From an uncultured Sphingosinicella sp. (lineage in GTDB: Bacteria; Pseudomonadota; Alphaproteobacteria; Sphingomonadales; Sphingomonadaceae), in contig CAMPIH010000040.1 of the NCBI GenBank assembly GCA_946886275.1, positions 1 to 15,036 of the forward strand: a stretch of 15,036 bases of DNA. The letters run 5' to 3'. A program made the position numbers and the translations under genes. Each line of letters begins with the position of its first letter. Positions within the stretch are counted from its first letter, which is position 1. Under the pieces are notes generated by a model that did no database searches, was not told the DNA's origin, and saw nothing but the letters and a program-made list of their open reading frames with translations. This document shows, one piece after another, positions 12,937 to 15,036 of this stretch.

Positions 12937-15036
12937 ATGAGCGGCGGCGCCTGGACCTTCTCGATCGACCGCGGCGGCACCTTCACCGACATCGTCGCCC
13001 GATCGCCCGAAGGCAGGATCGTCGTCCGCAAGCTGCTGTCGGACAATCCGGGCTTCTACGAGGATGCGGCCGTCGCCGGCATAAGGGCGATCGTCGACGA
13101 AGCGGGCGGCGGCGAGATCGGCACCGTGAAGATGGGGACTACAGTCGCCACCAACGCCTTGCTCGAGCGCAAGGGCGAGGACGTCCTACTCGCCATCACC
13201 GCCGGCTTCGGCGACGCTCTCAGGATCGGCTATCAGGCCCGGCCCCGGATCTTCGCCCGCCGGATCGACCTTCCGGAGCCGCTTTATTCCCGGGTGGTCG
13301 AGGTCGAAGAACGGGTGACGGCGACCGGCGAGGTGCTGAGGCCGCTCGATCTCGAGGCGTCGCGGGCCGCTTTCCTTGCCGCCTTCGAGGACGGCTTCCG
13401 GGCGGTCGCCATCGTCCTGATGCACGGCTGGCAATTTAGCGCCCACGAGGCAGCTCTGGCGGCGCTGGCGCGGGAAATCGGCTTCCTCCAGGTGTCGGCC
13501 AGCCACGAGGTCGAGCCGCTCATCAAGCTGATCGGCCGAGGCGATACCGCCGTCGTCGATTCCTATCTTTCGCCGGTGCTCAGGCGCTATGTCGACAAGG
13601 TCGTCGCCGGCCTCGACAAGAAGGGACGGCTGTTCTTCATGCAGTCGAACGGAGGGCTCACCGACGCCTCCGCCTTTCGTGGCAAGGACGCGATCCTGTC
13701 CGGCCCGGCGGGCGGGATCGTCGGCATGGTGCGAACCGCCCAGCAGGCCGGCCAGGACCGGATCATCGGCTTCGACATGGGCGGAACCTCGACCGACGTC
13801 TCCCATTTCGCTGGAAGCTACGAGCGGACCAGCGAGCGGGCGGTGGCCGGTGTCCGGGTGCGGGCGCCGATGCTCGAAATCCATACCGTCGCGGCCGGCG
13901 GAGGATCGATCTGCCATTATGACGGCAGCCGATTCCGGGTCGGCCCGGACAGCGCCGGCGCCGTCCCCGGACCCGCCTGCTACCGGCGCGGCGGTCCGCT
14001 CACCATCACCGACTGCAATCTCGTTCTTGGGAAGATCCGCCCCGAACATTTCCCGCGTGTCTTCGGACCCGGCGGCGATCAGCCTCTCGACCCGGAAGCG
14101 TCGCTGGCTCGGTGCAGCGAGGTGGCCGATCGCGCCGGCAAGTCGGCGATCGAGGTCGCCGAGGGTTTCGTCCGGATCGCGGTCGAGAATATGGCCAATG
14201 CCATCAAGCAGATCTCGATCGCCCGCGGCCACGACGTCACCCGCTACACTCTTGTATGTTTCGGCGGCGCCGGCGGTCAGCATGCCTGCCTCGTCGCCGA
14301 CGCCCTCGGTATCGGCCGGGTGCTGATCCATCCGCTCGCGGGGGTCCTCAGCGCCTATGGCATGGGTCTTGCCGACATGGTCGAGCTTCGCCAGCGCACC
14401 CTCGGCGGCCGGGACCTCGAACCGACCCTCGCCGAGCTTGCCGCGGAAGCCGCCGCGGCGCTTCGGCATCAGGGGGTGGAATCGCCGGAAATACGCCGCC
14501 GCGTCGCTCTTCGCTACGAGGGCAGCGACACCGCTCTTGAGGTCGAGGCCGGCCCCGACATGGAGCGCCAGTTCGAGGCGGCGCATCGGACCCGATTCGG
14601 TTTCGTCTCCGAAGCCGCGATCGTCGCCGAGACGGCGATCGTCGAAGCGGTGGGGCGCGGCGAGGCCCTGGGTTCCTCCGCGGCCCGTGGCGGGGCCGAG
14701 GCCCGGTCTGGGCGAGGCGACGGGCCCGGCCGGGCCGAAGCCCTGGCCGCCGGTCTCCACGACCGCGATTCGCTCGTTCCGGGCGATGTCGTATGCGGCC
14801 CGGCCGTCATCGTCGAACGGACCGCGACCAGCGTCGTCGAGCCGGGCTGGCAGGCGGAGATGGACGATCTCGGCAATCTCGCCCTCACTCGAGCGACTCC
14901 GCGCGAGGCCGCTCCCGCCATGGGCACCGAGGTCGATCCGGTGATGCTCGAAGTGATGGGCAATCTCTTCATGGCGATTGCCGAGGAGATGGGGGTGGCG
15001 CTCCAGAACACGGCTTCGTCGGTCAACATCAAGGAG
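12937..15036 (+). CDS. Hydantoinase/5-oxoprolinase, HyuA-HyuB fusion (3' truncated by window edge)
   Basis: The frame is open from ATG 12937 to the last base (700 codons, no stop). Residues 1-655 are the HyuA-type half, an ATP-dependent module with an actin-like fold: DRGGTFTD (11-18), [14 protein letters not shown] (67-80), SGPAGG (255-260), [12 protein letters not shown] (278-289), [11 protein letters not shown] (about 441-451). At about 667 the HyuB-type half begins in the same frame ([12 protein letters not shown], then [13 protein letters not shown]). This single-chain order is that of OPLAH-type 5-oxoprolinase, which hydrolyses 5-oxo-L-proline to glutamate using ATP. Related enzymes act on hydantoins or acetone, so the substrate is not certain. 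An in-frame ATG at 12919 is an alternative start. The family's full length would be roughly 1,200 residues. It diverges from the YihY gene. Confidence 0.9.
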   Translation, partial: MSGGAWTFSIDRGGTFTDIVARSPEGRIVVRKLLSDNPGFYEDAAVAGIRAIVDEAGGGEIGTVKMGTTVATNALLERKGEDVLLAITAGFGDALRIGYQARPRIFARRIDLPEPLYSRVVEVEERVTATGEVLRPLDLEASRAAFLAAFEDGFRAVAIVLMHGWQFSAHEAALAALAREIGFLQVSASHEVEPLIKLIGRGDTAVVDSYLSPVLRRYVDKVVAGLDKKGRLFFMQSNGGLTDASAFRGKDAILSGPAGGIVGMVRTAQQAGQDRIIGFDMGGTSTDVSHFAGSYERTSERAVAGVRVRAPMLEIHTVAAGGGSICHYDGSRFRVGPDSAGAVPGPACYRRGGPLTITDCNLVLGKIRPEHFPRVFGPGGDQPLDPEASLARCSEVADRAGKSAIEVAEGFVRIAVENMANAIKQISIARGHDVTRYTLVCFGGAGGQHACLVADALGIGRVLIHPLAGVLSAYGMGLADMVELRQRTLGGRDLEPTLAELAAEAAAALRHQGVESPEIRRRVALRYEGSDTALEVEAGPDMERQFEAAHRTRFGFVSEAAIVAETAIVEAVGRGEALGSSAARGGAEARSGRGDGPGRAEALAAGLHDRDSLVPGDVVCGPAVIVERTATSVVEPGWQAEMDDLGNLALTRATPREAAPAMGTEVDPVMLEVMGNLFMAIAEEMGVALQNTASSVNIKE

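Noticed and set aside
11229..13046. 605-codon minus-strand frame ending with the HAD hydrolase
   Set aside because: Upstream of 11810 it is a shadow of the YihY-family gene in another frame and of the divergent gene's start; only the HAD part is real.
1..15036. tRNA or rRNA genes, CRISPR arrays, insertion sequences, attachment sites
   Set aside because: I saw no cloverleaf-like sequence, no spaced direct repeats of CRISPR type, and no transposase or integrase motif. The only clear repeats are coding ones inside the exported protein gene.

Overview
The window is GC-rich, densely coded DNA with strong G/C preference at third codon positions, many 1 to 8 bp gene overlaps and little intergenic space. 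Protein content (argS followed by a membrane-anchored SPOR-domain protein with a DRLPWLE-type N-terminus, a gsp operon ending in gspM-gspN, and an exported protein with a YPPC...DRCIQLYE motif) suggests an alphaproteobacterium, most likely of the Sphingomonadales. The taxonomic call is inference from family knowledge, not a search result.

Layout. (1) 1-1133, plus strand: the 3' end of argS (arginyl-tRNA synthetase), then a single-pass SPOR-domain protein. (2) 1340-9622, plus strand: a tightly overlapping type II secretion (T2SS) operon in the order gspC-D-E-F-G-L-M-N. It encodes the outer-membrane secretin (D), the clamp protein linking it to the inner membrane (C, with a PDZ domain), the ATPase (E), the platform protein (F), the major pseudopilin (G), the assembly proteins L and M, and N. 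The minor pseudopilins H, I, J and K, normally encoded between G and L, are absent, and gspL starts inside the end of gspG. No prepilin peptidase gene is present either. (3) 9623-9757: an A/U-flanked hairpin that looks like an intrinsic terminator, followed by a second hairpin. (4) 9758-10633, plus strand: an exported, repeat-rich protein of unknown function carrying five GGP-type motifs, a tandem ~27-residue repeat and two copies of a Cys-containing 21-residue motif.

(5) 10664-12853, minus strand: a likely three-gene unit read leftwards. It consists of a YihY/BrkB-family membrane protein, an overlapping HAD-family hydrolase whose last ~35 codons are displaced by an apparent 1-nt frameshift, and a small unknown soluble protein. 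(6) 12937-15036, plus strand: the first 700 codons of a fused HyuA-HyuB type hydantoinase/5-oxoprolinase, divergent from the YihY gene and running off the window.

The gsp genes would together form an envelope-spanning machine that exports folded periplasmic proteins, provided pseudopilins H-K and the peptidase are encoded elsewhere. The exported repeat protein immediately downstream is a possible client or envelope-associated partner, but nothing in the sequence proves that. No tRNA, rRNA, CRISPR array, insertion sequence or attachment site was recognised.
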